Assembly: GCA_029558835.1 (NCBI GenBank)
Contig: JAKQDH010000124.1
Coordinates: 37,662 to 101,661 of the forward strand
Direction: 5' to 3'
DNA length: 64,000 bases
DNA from: Planctomycetota bacterium
Lineage (GTDB): Bacteria > Planctomycetota > Phycisphaerae > UBA1845
Shown: piece after piece, positions 17,859 through 29,339 of the stretch
How positions within the stretch are numbered: position 1 is the first letter of the stretch
Layout of the letters: each line of letters begins with the position of its first letter
Program-made: the position numbers and the translations under genes
The notes under the pieces: model-generated
What the model was told of the DNA's origin: nothing
Database searches by the model: none
The model's input: only the letters and a program-made list of their open reading frames with translations

Positions 17859-18160
17859 CAACTGACGCGGGCCGCCCCCGCCGATGCGTCGCCTCGAGAC
17901 ATGAGCGTCGCGGGCAGTTGGGGGTAACAACCAGGGCCGCCCGCACGGTGCCCGCCCCGTTGAGGACGCTGCCAAGCCCGCCACTGACCGCTTGCCCGCA
18001 CGGCCACCTGCCACGCCAATCTGACAGCGGCAGGCTCGCCGCATCTCGACCCGGCGCATAACCCGTTTCCCTACAAGTGGTTACGGGTTCTGCGGCACGG
18101 CACGCCGCGTGTACACACTGGGGCGTGGCCGGACGTTCTGTCGGCCCGGAGGATGTGACC
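17859..18160. other. gap before clpB without recognised gene
   Basis: About 300 bp. No CIRCE or other heat-shock operator was recognised and no protein-like frame stands out. A good Shine-Dalgarno GGAGGA lies at its right end. Confidence 0.4.
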
Positions 18161-20797
<2,637 letters not shown>

Positions 20798-20955
20798 TGC
20801 ATGGCGGGGTGGGGCCCGCAAGCGTACGCGGCCGGCCCGCGCGGGACGGCAACAGAGACACGGGCGAGACGCCTGTGCCACGCGCTGCCCGCGCCCGGCG
20901 CGAGCCTGTCGCGGGCGGCGGAGGCACGGGCGAGACGCCCGGTACATGTTCAGCC

Positions 20956-21058
20956 TGGGTGCCATGCCCTCACCCGCCGCAGGCGGGGGTGGGCATGTGC
21001 TGCGGCCGCAGAGGCATGCTTACCCGCGACCGGGGTCGCGGGAAAGCATGGCACCCAC
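20956..21058. repeat. family B palindrome, copy 1
   Basis: About 103 bp bounded by TGGGTGCCATGCCCTCACCC and the inverted GGAAAGCATGGCACCCA. Inside are CACCCGCCGCAGGCGGGGGTG (nested palindrome, here only a short label) and GGCATGCTTACCCGCGAC. Copies occur at 29340-29531 and 33000-33103. No gene lies in the gap 20798-21145. Confidence 0.8.
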
Positions 21059-21145
21059 AGCGCCGAAGACGCCAAACACGCACGACACCCGTGCCACTTC
21101 ACTGGTACCGCTTGTCTCTTACCTGCAGCCGTCGCCGTTCCGCGG

Positions 21146-21868
21146 TCAAGCGGTGAGCAAGTGAAGAAGGGCGATAAGCAGCAGGCCGGCGGCGGTGCCG
21201 AGCGCGCCGCCGAGAATGAGCCCCCGCCAGGTGAAACGCGGTGTGTCATCGACGGGTGGGCGCAGGGACTGCCGCGGCCCCGCGCTGCGTGGGCGCACTA
21301 CCGGAGGTGCGGCGCGTGTGGGCGACGCGGCCGCAGCCGGCTTCTCCCTGTGCTGCACGGGCCCGGTCACCTTGTGGGTTGAGGCCGGCGGGGTTGGCGT
21401 TGAGTCCGCGGACGCCGCCGGGGCAGTGACCACGGGTGTGGCTAGGTCCGGGTTGGCAGTGGCCACGGCTGTGGCTTGGTCCAGGTTGGCATTGGCTACG
21501 GCCGGCGAGGACCTCGCGTCTGCGGCTCGGGCGGCCGCTTGGGCGACGGCCGCGGCCCAGGCGGCATACTCCAGTTCGTCGGGAACCGGCGTCGCGGCCG
21601 GAGAGGCAGCGGGTTCTTGGGCGAACCTCAGGTGCAGTTGCTCGAAGGCAGGTCCCGCGCCGCTGTCGTCGGAGGAATCCGCCTCCACAGCCGACGGCAG
21701 GAACTCGGCCCGCGCGCGTACCGGAATCGGGTCGTCTTCCAGTCGGCTAGCCGCGTTGGCTTGATCGAGTTCGGCGACCGCCTGCTGCGTTTCCCAGTCG
21801 GCCAAACGCTCCAGCCGGTGTACGCGGCGAGCCTTTCCGCAGAGACTTCCATATCCTCCCTGGGGCAT
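21146..21868 (-). CDS. tail-anchored Ala/Pro-rich protein of unknown function
   Basis: A 240-residue protein. The N-terminus is polar (RVHRLERLADWETQQAVAEL), followed by an acidic segment, then a long low-complexity Ala/Pro/Thr linker (about residues 90-200, with internally repeated ANLDQATAVATANPDLAT), and a final single membrane helix LILGGALGTAAGLLLIALLH ending two residues before the stop. This suggests a cytoplasmic protein anchored at its C-terminus, or a C-terminal sorting-like segment. AAGGAGG lies 7 bp before the ATG at 21868, which fixes the start. It is transcribed in the same direction as rsmJ upstream, but about 265 bp apart. No family recognised. Confidence 0.65.
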   Translation of the reverse strand: MPQGGYGSLCGKARRVHRLERLADWETQQAVAELDQANAASRLEDDPIPVRARAEFLPSAVEADSSDDSGAGPAFEQLHLRFAQEPAASPAATPVPDELEYAAWAAAVAQAAARAADARSSPAVANANLDQATAVATANPDLATPVVTAPAASADSTPTPPASTHKVTGPVQHREKPAAAASPTRAAPPVVRPRSAGPRQSLRPPVDDTPRFTWRGLILGGALGTAAGLLLIALLHLLTA

Positions 21869-22133
21869 GTAGAACCTCCTTGTGCGATGAAGTTCGCGTA
21901 GCTGCATCACGAGACGCGGGGAAGGCATCCCCCGGTCGCCCGGCCATCGACGGGTTGATCGGCGCCGCGACCAACCAAGCCGTGCCAAGGCGCTTAGACT
22001 TCATCGTCCGGGGCCGCGCGGATCGGACAGTCAAACTGGGTTCACATAGTCCGCTGCTGCTGCAAGGTCACGCCAGGTCGTGCGGAGGGCGGCTTGGGTA
22101 CGGGGGCGTGCGGAGGCTTCGTCCCGCCCCCTC

Positions 22134-22940
22134 TCACTGTGCTGGTGGTGACGATGCGAGGCCCGACTTCTCGTGCGGGAGGTACACATCATAGCGTGCG
22201 ATCTTGCCGCAGTGGCGTGCCACCGGGTTGTCCGCCAGGGGCGGTGCCAGGCACAGGCGCTTCACCACGACCCGGTGTCGAGCGACGCGACGGGCGATGT
22301 CCAGCAGTTCACCCGCGTCCGGGTCGTCGCCGACCAGCGTGCGCAGGATGCGCATGTGCTTCTTGGCCAGGGCAGTGGCCTTGCGGCGCGGCGGATACAT
22401 GGGGTCGAGGTACACCAAGTCCGGGCGGGTTGCTTCGTCGAGTTGCGTCAGGAGTACTCGGGCATCCGCGTGCAGCAGCGAGACGCGTTCAACTGCTCGC
22501 CCCAGCGCCGGCGGACCTTCGGCTCGCGCCCGCATGATCCCGTCGCGCAGCAGGGCGTGGACGACCCCGCAGCGCTCGACTGCGGTGACGGTGCAGCCCC
22601 ACCCGGCCAGCAGCAGCGTGTCGCCTCCCAGGCCCGCAGTGGCGTCCACAACCGTCGGCTTTCCGCGGCGCAGCCCGATCGCGCGGGCAAGCGGCTGCCC
22701 GCGGGAGCCGCCAGCCGCCGGCCGGGATGCCGCCCGCCGATGCACCCAGTCCACGTACAACGCCCCGCGCCCCGAACTGGCGGTCTCACGCAGTTCCACA
22801 CGCCGGTCGGTTACCGCAAGCAGCAAGTCACACGACCCGTCGTCAACCGCAAGTAGCGGCAGGCACAGTCGTTGCGCCAGGCCGGCAGCCGCCGTTCGAG
22901 CCGCGGCGGACGCGCCGACGTTGAGCACCCCGACGTTCAC
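22134..22940 (-). CDS. rsmJ: 16S rRNA (guanine-1516-N2)-methyltransferase-like protein
   Basis: A 268-residue SAM-dependent methyltransferase. SAM motif I is VVDATAGLGGDTLLLA (97-112), followed by VTAVERCGVVHALLRDG, HADA near 157-160 and the catalytic-region motif LVYLDPMYPPRRKATALAKK (175-194). The combination DATAGLGxD with DPMYP and KK is characteristic of RsmJ (DUF548), which methylates G1516 of 16S rRNA. GTG at 22940 is the start because it overlaps the stop of the upstream gene (GTGA), giving translational coupling. RsmJ is best known from gammaproteobacteria; a planctomycete homologue is plausible but the rRNA site is not proven. Confidence 0.85.
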   Translation of the reverse strand: MNVGVLNVGASAAARTAAAGLAQRLCLPLLAVDDGSCDLLLAVTDRRVELRETASSGRGALYVDWVHRRAASRPAAGGSRGQPLARAIGLRRGKPTVVDATAGLGGDTLLLAGWGCTVTAVERCGVVHALLRDGIMRARAEGPPALGRAVERVSLLHADARVLLTQLDEATRPDLVYLDPMYPPRRKATALAKKHMRILRTLVGDDPDAGELLDIARRVARHRVVVKRLCLAPPLADNPVARHCGKIARYDVYLPHEKSGLASSPPAQ

Positions 22941-23839
22941 GGGCCCACCCCAAGTGCCGGATCACGCTCCGGCGCCGGGTCTTCGGAAGGTGGTTGCCGC
23001 CCGCCGTGCCCGTCGCGATGCTCCGGCTCAACTGCCGCGGGCGGCGGCGCCGGACGGATGCGCGTGTCGAGCACGTCATACGCCAGGCAGAGCAGCGCAA
23101 TCACGATGGAGACGATGAGCGTGATCTTCAGGATCCGCAGGCGATTGCGGACCTCGCGGTCGCGCCACTCGGCCAGGCGAGCGTCGATCTCATCCAGCTT
23201 GGCGTCGATGCGGCGTTCGATCTCGTCGAGCTTCTGGGCGATGTAGTCATCCGCGACGCCCTTCAGCGTGCGGGCAAGGCCCGGCACGATCCCCTCCTGC
23301 TCGATGCGTCGCTTGACGGAATCCGCGGCGGCCGTCGGAGGGCCCTGGTCCTCGGGGAGGAAGTGATACTCGCCGTCCGCTTCGTCATGCAGCGCCCGGG
23401 CAATCCACCCCCCCACGATACGGCGGCGAAACCGGCGCAGCCGCGCCGCCCAGCCGCCGGCGCCGCGCACGCGTTGTTCCAGCGCCGCCCGCGGTTCACC
23501 AGGGTGAAGTTCGAGCCCGCGCAGGCGGGCTACGGCCTCCAGGCCTCTCTGGCTGAGGTCCTCGAACTTGGAACGCTGAACCTGCACGATCTCGCGGGCG
23601 AGCTCCTCGTTGTCGGCCGAGGAGCGCACCGGCCGGCGTGCCCAGACCACCACGTCCAGCAATGCCTCCCGATCCAGAGACGCGATGAGGTCCAGCCGTT
23701 GTTGGATGAGACGCAGGAGTTCCCCACGCGGCATCTCTTCCGGCGGATACAGCCCCAGGCGACGGGCATAGCGCTGCAGCTCGTCGACCGGCACACCCGC
23801 CAGCGACGCCGAGATGCGCGGTTGATTACTCCCACTCAC
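22937..23839 (-). CDS. coiled-coil protein with C-terminal membrane helix
   Basis: A 300-residue protein of unknown function. Residues about 10-70 are helical and charged (LQRYARRLGLYPPEEMPRGE, possibly a SAP-like DNA- or RNA-binding helix pair), then a polar domain with VVVWARRPVRSSADNEELAR, and later a heptad-rich coiled coil (DDYIAQKLDEIERRIDAKLD). A single membrane helix (LKITLIVSIVIALLCLAYDV) comes near the end, then a Pro/Glu-rich tail. GTG at 23839 has GGAG 8 bp upstream; an upstream extension through a repeat-rich region is rejected. It is coupled to rsmJ by a 4-bp overlap. Confidence 0.7.
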   Translation of the reverse strand: MSGSNQPRISASLAGVPVDELQRYARRLGLYPPEEMPRGELLRLIQQRLDLIASLDREALLDVVVWARRPVRSSADNEELAREIVQVQRSKFEDLSQRGLEAVARLRGLELHPGEPRAALEQRVRGAGGWAARLRRFRRRIVGGWIARALHDEADGEYHFLPEDQGPPTAAADSVKRRIEQEGIVPGLARTLKGVADDYIAQKLDEIERRIDAKLDEIDARLAEWRDREVRNRLRILKITLIVSIVIALLCLAYDVLDTRIRPAPPPAAVEPEHRDGHGGRQPPSEDPAPERDPALGVGP

Positions 23840-23924
23840 GCCGGTAACTCCGTTCGTGCCCAGCCAGGACGGCGGTAACCGCGTACGTGCTCCGCGTACG
23901 GCGGGACAGGTTTCACGGTCTGGT

Positions 23925-24260
23925 TGGTGCGTGCGCCCTCCGGGCGAAGGGAGGAATGAAAAGAGTAGTCCCGCCCCCAGGGCCTGGAAGGCCCTGGCAA
24001 CGGTCGTGCGCCCTCCGGGCGAGGACGCGAGTGTCCCGTGGTCTGGAGCCAGCGTGTTGCGAACGAGGAGCAAACGCGTTGCGGGCGAGGAACCAACGCA
24101 TTGCAGGCGGAGAACGAACATGCCGGGGGCGAGGAACCAACGCACAGACGCGCCGGGGGCAAGGAACCAACGCACAGACGCGCCGGGGGCGAGGAACCAG
24201 CGTCCTCCTTCGCCCGGAGGGCGCGCGGTGGTTGCCAGGGACTTTGAGTCCCTGGGAAGC
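23925..24260. repeat. repeat cluster: 30-bp tandem repeat inside inverted repeats
   Basis: Two and two-thirds perfect or near-perfect 30-bp units (GCCGGGGGCGAGGAACCAAC plus CGCACAGACGC) run from 24122 to 24201, with degenerate units before them from about 24054. They are enclosed by inverted segments with GCCCTGGCAACGGTCG near 23992 and its near-complement around 24225-24243, each beside a CGCCCTCCGGGCGA palindrome. Frames through it are open but low complexity; no gene is called in 23840-24428. Confidence 0.7.
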
Positions 24261-24428
24261 TGCCCGCCTCCTTCTTCTTGTTCTTCTCTTCTCTGGTCCG
24301 CCCGGAGGGCGGACGATGCCGCCCGGACCACTCGCAGGTGCGCGGCGGAGGTGGCACACACATGTCTGGCACAAGCAAGTGCGGATACTCCATTACACGC
24401 GAGGATGCCAAACACATACGCAACCGCC

Positions 24429-24710
24429 CTACCACCGCCAGTGCAGGCACAACAGTCCCATGAGAATGGCGACCAGCCCGGTGATCTGCGCCAGCTCGCC
24501 CGCGAACCGGCCGGGACGCACCCGCAGAAGCTGCACCAGCAAGTAGCGACGCCAGAGCACATCCAACCGCTGGCTCGGTGTCCGCCGCGCCTCCGCGCCG
24601 GTCTCGGCCAACAGCCACGCAAGGAAGTTCAACGAGCGCACGGCCACGTAACTGCCCACCAGGATGCCCAGGAGGTGACGATACAACTCGAAAATGTCGC
24701 TGCCGTGCAT
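24429..24710 (-). CDS. small membrane protein of unknown function
   Basis: A 93-residue protein with two predicted membrane helices: about 10-33 (YRHLLGILVGSYVAVRSLNF) and about 72-92 (LAQITGLVAILMGLLCLHW). The linker is basic (QRLDVLWRRYLLVQLLRVRP), consistent with a cytoplasmic loop. Start ATG at 24710. It runs in the same direction as the coupled pair at 22134-23839, but a 590-bp repeat cluster separates them. Protein-like composition supports a real gene; no family recognised. Confidence 0.55.
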   Translation of the reverse strand: MHGSDIFELYRHLLGILVGSYVAVRSLNFLAWLLAETGAEARRTPSQRLDVLWRRYLLVQLLRVRPGRFAGELAQITGLVAILMGLLCLHWRW

Positions 24711-24927
24711 GCCCGCCCGCCGCCGCTCGAGGTTCCCGACCGCCCCGCCGCGGCCTGGGAACCTCCAGGCTACCGCCGGTCACCGGGCAGGTGCAAGTCG
24801 GGGGGTCGGCGGAATTCTGCGCCGCAGGTCGGCCGTGCGTGCCCAGGGAAGACGGCCGGGCGGATGACGTGCTGTAGTGGCAACTGGGCGGCCGTTGCCT
24901 ACAATCGAACGCTGGAGCGAGGTGCGC

Positions 24928-25185
24928 ATGCTGAAGGGTCCGGTTGCCATCCTGCTGAGCTTCGCGCCCGCGCTGGGGGTCGGGCTGCGAGTGGCGTTCT
25001 GCTGAGGGCATCCCCTGGCGGCGCTCGGTACGGGCGTCATGGTCCTGGGATTCCCGGTGGCGTACGGCGTGGCCGACGCCGCCCGGCGCGATGTGCGTGT
25101 GCACTGGTGGGGCGTGGCCGCGCTGACGATCCTTGGTCTTGAGCTGGCGCTGCTGGCCGTGGGCCTTGTCGTGAGCCTCATTTGA
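24928..25185 (+). pseudogene. small membrane protein gene interrupted by in-frame TGA
   Basis: From ATG at 24928 a frame codes MLKGPVAILLSFAPALGVG and more, meets TGA at 25003-25005 (codon 26, right after a Cys codon), and then continues in the same frame for 59 more codons with a consistent membrane-protein pattern (LGTGVMVLGFPVAYGVADAA; LTILGLELALLAVGLVVSLI) to TGA at 25183. Three membrane segments are predicted if the codon is read through. GGAGCGAGG upstream gives a ribosome site. It may be a recent nonsense mutation, a sequence error, or recoding; no selenocysteine element was recognised. Confidence 0.5.
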
Positions 25186-25272
25186 CCGCCCCCGGGTGCC
25201 GGTCCCCTCGACAAACCGCCCGACTTCGGGCACAACCACGGGTGGAATGTCCTGACAGGAAAGGAACCGCCC

Positions 25273-25623
25273 GTGAACGATGCCCAAACCACCGTCGCCC
25301 AGTTGCGTCAGCTCGTCGCTTGCTTCGTGGCCGAGCGCGACTGGGAGCAGTTCCACGATCCCAAGAACATCTCCATGGCCCTGGCGGTCGAGGCAGCGGA
25401 ATTGATGGAGCACTTCCAATGGCTGCGCAGCGATCAGCTCGGTCTCCTGCGCGACGATCCGAAGGAGATGGAAGCCATCGGCGAGGAACTGGCCGACGTC
25501 TTGGCGTTCGTGTTGGCGTTTGCGAATCGGATGGAGATCGACCTGGCGGCCGCCTTGAGCCGGAAGATGGAGCGCAACGCGCGGAAGTACCCGGCCCAGG
25601 AGTACCGCGGGCGGTTCAGATGA
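25273..25623 (+). CDS. MazG-like nucleotide pyrophosphohydrolase
   Basis: A 116-residue all-alpha NTP pyrophosphatase of the MazG/dCTPase (RS21-C6-like) type. The metal-binding acidic motif is complete: Glu40 and Glu43 (AVEAAELMEHFQW) with Glu72 and Asp75 (GEELADVLAFVLAFANRM), followed by KMERNARKYP. Such enzymes hydrolyse non-canonical or excess dNTPs to monophosphates and act in house-cleaning. GTG at 25273 is the start, with AGGAAAGGA upstream. Its stop overlaps by 8 bp, tail to tail, with the next gene on the opposite strand. Confidence 0.9.
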   Translation: MNDAQTTVAQLRQLVACFVAERDWEQFHDPKNISMALAVEAAELMEHFQWLRSDQLGLLRDDPKEMEAIGEELADVLAFVLAFANRMEIDLAAALSRKMERNARKYPAQEYRGRFR

Positions 25624-26257
25624 TCGGCGGCTCCTGTGCCTCGCGTGCCTCCGCCCGGCTGCGCAGGTCCGCGACGGCTACCTGCCACTGCCCGATGAGC
25701 TCATCGAACTCGTACTGCATGATGTCCGCGAGCATCACGTAGTCCCGCGAGAGCAACGCCTGCCGGACGCGCAGCAGCAGGGCCTTGGGGTCCTCGAACG
25801 AGTCATGCAGCGATCGGCCGTTCACGACCACCGTCCGAGCGTCCAGGGCGAGCATCTCCAGCGACTGCCCCACCGCCGTGTGAATCTGCTGGTACACCCG
25901 GATGAGTTCACTCAACACCCCGACGCCCTCGGCGATGGCTCCTTCGGTAAGCAGGTCGGCCGCTCGCCGGCGCTCGGCGTCGCTCTCGCCCAGGGCCGTG
26001 GCGCACTGGGTCATCGCGTCCACCACCAGCCTGAACGGGCTGCCCGTGAACACTTCCAGCCGGTTCAGTGAGGCGGCCGACCGGGCAAGCCTATCGCGCA
26101 TTTCCTCGCCGTGCAGCTCGAGGCCGTCGCAACGCAGTCCCACAATGACCCGGCCCGGCTCACAGCGCTGCTCCTGCACGCACCGCAGTACCTGCTCCAG
26201 GGTTTGACCCGCCGTGTCCAGGTCTTCAACCGGGCTGTCATTCACGAAGATATCCAC
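25616..26257 (-). CDS. conserved-looking helical protein of unknown function
   Basis: A 213-residue, mostly alpha-helical, acidic protein beginning with DIFVNDSPVEDLDTAGQTLE, then GLRCDGLELHGEEMRDRLAR and, at the end, DYVMLADIMQYEFDELIGQW. The last part resembles helical proteins that regulate flagella or motility in other phyla (FliS-like length and pattern), but no decisive motif is present, so no function is assigned. GTG at 26257 is preferred because GGGAG lies upstream and homogeneous protein composition begins there; a longer reading enters repeat DNA. It converges with the MazG-like gene. Confidence 0.65.
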   Translation of the reverse strand: MDIFVNDSPVEDLDTAGQTLEQVLRCVQEQRCEPGRVIVGLRCDGLELHGEEMRDRLARSAASLNRLEVFTGSPFRLVVDAMTQCATALGESDAERRRAADLLTEGAIAEGVGVLSELIRVYQQIHTAVGQSLEMLALDARTVVVNGRSLHDSFEDPKALLLRVRQALLSRDYVMLADIMQYEFDELIGQWQVAVADLRSRAEAREAQEPPII

Positions 26258-26802
26258 GTTTTGCTCCCGCCGCGGCTGCCTGGGCGGTGCCGCGTGCCCG
26301 CGAACCCAGTCTCCTGCAGCGGTCGATGTCCGCCGCTGCGGCGCTTCCCAGCCGTCCCAACTCGCCGGTCCGCCGACTGTCTCCGGCCGTATCGACCAGG
26401 CAACACCCCGTAGCATAGCACGAATCCGGCCGCGTGACGAATCGGGACGCCTCAGAACATGCGCCCTCTGAGCCCCTCTTCCGCAGGAGGTCATGCGACC
26501 TCTTAACCCCTCTCCCCGCAAGGGCATGCGTCCTCTTAACCCCTCTCCCCCCGGGAGAGGGGCAGGGGTGAGGGCCGTGCTTCTCACCCGCGCCGGCTGC
26601 AACACGCGCAGCGCAGCCGCGACGCCGCCCGCAACCAGACAACACTCCACCAGGGGAACGGTGAGAACCGGAGGATTCCCCTCCCGGTGCCCGTGTGTCG
26701 CGTGCGCACCATGCCCGCCTCCGTTGCGTAGACGCGCAAGAACTTGCACGCCGCCCGGAAGTGCACTGGGCTGCGTCCACAAAAACGGGTACAACGCCGC
26801 GT
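26258..26802. other. gap with family D palindromes, no gene
   Basis: The stretch holds repeated CTCTTAACCCCTCTCCCC words (26491-26545, two direct copies), a GGGAGAGGGGCAGGGGTGAGG palindrome half at about 26551-26573, and GC-rich sequence with no protein-like frame. Confidence 0.5.
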
Positions 26803-27345
26803 ATGACCCGCAGCACCATCCAGGATACCGACCGCGAGAGCATCGCCGAATTCGTGGCCGCCCACTGGGGCTGCCCGCTCATCGTCACCTACGGCCAGTG
26901 CTTCTACCCGCACCAGGAGCAGGGCTTCATCGAGCGGCGTGAGGGGCGGATCGTCGGGTTGCTCACGTACCGCGTCCACGATGATCAGATGCACCTGCTG
27001 ACGCTCAACAGTACCGTCGAAGGGACCGGCATCGGAACCTCGCTCATCCTGCAAGCGCTCGAGACGGCCCGCACGCAAGGCTGGCGCCGCATCTGGCTTA
27101 CCACGACCAACGACAACGTCCGCGCTCTGGGTTTCTATCAGCGCCTCGGCTTCCGCCTGGTGGCCGTCCATCCCGGCGCCATCGACGAGGCCCGCAAGCT
27201 GAAACCCCAGATTCCCGAGATCGGCCTGCACGACATCCCGATCCGCGACGAGCTCGTCCTGGAACTGTGGCTCAAGCCGTACCTGCCGGCCCCGGCGCAG
27301 CACGCGGCAACGTGCGCTGACGGTTCGGGGCGAGGCACCCCGTGA
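26803..27345 (+). CDS. GNAT-family N-acetyltransferase
   Basis: A 180-residue protein with the GNAT core: a first strand region ESIAEFVAAHWGCPLIV, then GLLTYRVHDDQMHLLTLNS, the acetyl-CoA pyrophosphate loop in EGTGIGTSLILQALETARTQ (Q/R-x2-G-x-G/A-like), then WLTTTNDNVRALGFYQRLGF with the typical aromatic strand-helix end. The substrate is unknown. ATG at 26803 is used because the conserved fold starts there; upstream reading continues into intergenic DNA. A family A repeat follows it. Confidence 0.88.
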   Translation: MTRSTIQDTDRESIAEFVAAHWGCPLIVTYGQCFYPHQEQGFIERREGRIVGLLTYRVHDDQMHLLTLNSTVEGTGIGTSLILQALETARTQGWRRIWLTTTNDNVRALGFYQRLGFRLVAVHPGAIDEARKLKPQIPEIGLHDIPIRDELVLELWLKPYLPAPAQHAATCADGSGRGTP

Positions 27346-27384
27346 CCCGCGGTACCACACCCGTGGATGGCGACGCCCAAAGAG

Positions 27385-27497
27385 GGTGGCATGGCCAAGC
27401 GCAGCGCCGCCATGCTGTCTCGCGTGCCCGACGCTACCGTCTGCAACCACATGCCGTGCCGTCTGCCAGCGCCGCCGGCTTGGACCTGCCACCCTCC
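27385..27497. repeat. REPIN-like family A, copy 4
   Basis: Perfect arm A at 27385-27415 and a diverged arm B at about 27467-27497 (CAGCGCCGCCGGCTTGGACC...CCACCC). The loop is longer (about 50 bp) than in most copies. It sits between the GNAT and the radical SAM gene. Confidence 0.75.
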
Positions 27498-27589
27498 TGC
27501 TTCCCCGTGACGATCGTCCAAGGTAGGATGTGATCGGGACGGAGTTCTTCCGGAACACAACGACGCGGGAACAACCGCAGGAGGGTGTC

Positions 27590-29161
27590 ATGCACGTCGC
27601 CCTTGTCGCGTCATTCTCACATCCGCTGGCCCTGGGGCTGCGCTACGTGGCGGCCTACCTGAAGGCCCACGGGCACGCCGTGGACGTGTACTTCTTCTCC
27701 AGTCGGCGGGACACGGCCGCCGCCGACTTCGCGCCCGCGTTGCTCGCGAACTTCATCGAACGCGCGCGGGCCGCCGACCTCATCGGCGTCTCCCTGATGA
27801 CCAACACCTTCTACCGCGCTCGTGCCATCACGCAGACTTTGAAGCAGGCAGGCATTGCGACGCCGATCATCTGGGGTGGCCCGCACCCTACTGTCGCCCC
27901 CGAGGAATGTGCCGAAGTCGCCGACTTCGTGTGCATCGGCGAGGGCGAGCGCCCGATGCTGGAGTTCGTCGAGGCGCTGCACACCGGCCGCGACCCCAGG
28001 ACGGTCAGCAGCCTCGCCTGGCGTGCCAACGGCGCCCTGCACCGCAACCCCATGTTGCCGCTCGATGATGACCTGGACGTCTACCCTTTCCCTGACTTTG
28101 ATCTGGACACGCACTGGGTCGCCGCCCGAGACCACTTTGAGCCGGCCGGCCCACGCAACCTGCGCGACGTGCTGCGCCGCTACCGTATCGAAAGTACCCG
28201 CGGCTGCCCCTATCATTGCTCGTTCTGCAACAACACCGCGTGGCAGAACCTCTATCACGTTCACGGCACGTGGGTCCGGCAACGCTCGAACGAGAACGTC
28301 ATTGCCGAGCTGGAGCAGGTCGGTCGGCGTTTCCCCGGCATCGAGGAGGTCAACATCGTCGATGACCTCTTCTTCATTCGCAGCGCGGAGGAGATCGACG
28401 CCTTCGGCCGTTTGTATCGGGAGCGGGTGAACCTGCCGCTGGAGTTGGACGCCTTCCCCAACACCGTCACGCCCGCCAAGGTCGAGGCCCTCGCGCGTCT
28501 TCCCGTTTCACTGGTCAGCATGGGCATCCAGAGCGGCTGCCCGGAGACCCTCAAGGACGTCTACGATCGCCCCACGCCGCTGCCGCGCGTGATCGAGGCG
28601 ATCAACCTGTTCGCCGATCACCGCCTGCCCGCGGAGTATCACTACCTCACCAACAACCCCTTCGAGTCCAACGCAAGCCGGCTGCGCACCTTGCGGTTCG
28701 CGGCCACCCACCATCGCGGCCCGGCCAAGCTGCGCCTGTTTCCACTGCAGTTCTACCCCGGCGCGCCGCTGTACGAGCGGGCGCGGTCGGCCGGCATCCT
28801 TGCCCGGTACCAGCAGACCGCCTACCACGACACGCTCACCGCCCGCACGCTGCTGCACGGCTCGACCTATCTCGAAGTGTGGCTGCGCGTGGTGCTGAAC
28901 CTGCGCAACTGGGGCGTGCCCGTGGGGCTTGTGCATCGACTCATCGACGTGGTGGCCTCCAGGCCGATGCGCTGGGTGTTCGACCGTCGCTGGTTCGTGC
29001 CGGCCGTGGGGGGCTTGTACCTGACGGTTCGCCTCCTCTATCGCACGCTCATCCACAAGCCTTTCGTCAGCCCCCTGCGTCACCTGTGGTCGAGAGCCCG
29101 CGCGAAGCCGGCACGGCATTCGTATTCCGCGGCCTGGGTCGAGTCCGGCCCCGGGGGCTAA
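27590..29161 (+). CDS. B12-binding-domain radical SAM protein
   Basis: A 523-residue protein. Residues 1-150 form a cobalamin-binding-like Rossmann domain (GLRYVAAYLKAHGHAVDVYF, WGGPHPTVAPEE at 95-106, IGEGE at 116-120). The radical SAM [4Fe-4S] motif is Cys206-x3-Cys210-x2-Cys213 in STRGCPYHCSFC, and the TIM-barrel part continues with EEVNIVDDLFFIRSAEEIDA and MGIQSGCPETLKDVYDRPT. Members of this class do methylations or rearrangements on lipids, hopanoids, bacteriochlorophyll or peptides. No partner gene indicates the substrate here. GGAGG lies before the ATG at 27590. The C-terminal 100 residues contain hydrophobic stretches (WVFDRRWFVPAVGGLYL). Confidence 0.92.
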   Translation: MHVALVASFSHPLALGLRYVAAYLKAHGHAVDVYFFSSRRDTAAADFAPALLANFIERARAADLIGVSLMTNTFYRARAITQTLKQAGIATPIIWGGPHPTVAPEECAEVADFVCIGEGERPMLEFVEALHTGRDPRTVSSLAWRANGALHRNPMLPLDDDLDVYPFPDFDLDTHWVAARDHFEPAGPRNLRDVLRRYRIESTRGCPYHCSFCNNTAWQNLYHVHGTWVRQRSNENVIAELEQVGRRFPGIEEVNIVDDLFFIRSAEEIDAFGRLYRERVNLPLELDAFPNTVTPAKVEALARLPVSLVSMGIQSGCPETLKDVYDRPTPLPRVIEAINLFADHRLPAEYHYLTNNPFESNASRLRTLRFAATHHRGPAKLRLFPLQFYPGAPLYERARSAGILARYQQTAYHDTLTARTLLHGSTYLEVWLRVVLNLRNWGVPVGLVHRLIDVVASRPMRWVFDRRWFVPAVGGLYLTVRLLYRTLIHKPFVSPLRHLWSRARAKPARHSYSAAWVESGPGG

Positions 29162-29339
29162 GCAGATCCAGGCACTAGCAACCCCGCCGGCGGGGCGGAG
29201 TGGCGTGGCCAGGCGCGGCGCCGGTCGCGTGGGACGGAGTCCTGCCCGGCTGAACGGCTCGATTGGCTGAGGGAATCGACCGACGGAGCAGGGCGGCACG
29301 GCCGAACGCAGCACCGCGGGGTGCTCGTACCCGTTCAGT

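Noticed and set aside
17859..18160. CIRCE heat-shock operator before clpB
   Set aside because: No TTAGCACTC-N9-GAGTGCTAA-like inverted repeat is present.
24054..24201. Possible CRISPR array
   Set aside because: The 30-bp units are directly adjacent without unique spacers, and no cas gene is present.
25003..25050. Selenocysteine codon with insertion element at the in-frame TGA
   Set aside because: No convincing stem-loop with a conserved apical loop was seen, and the protein is not like a known selenoprotein; kept only as an open possibility.
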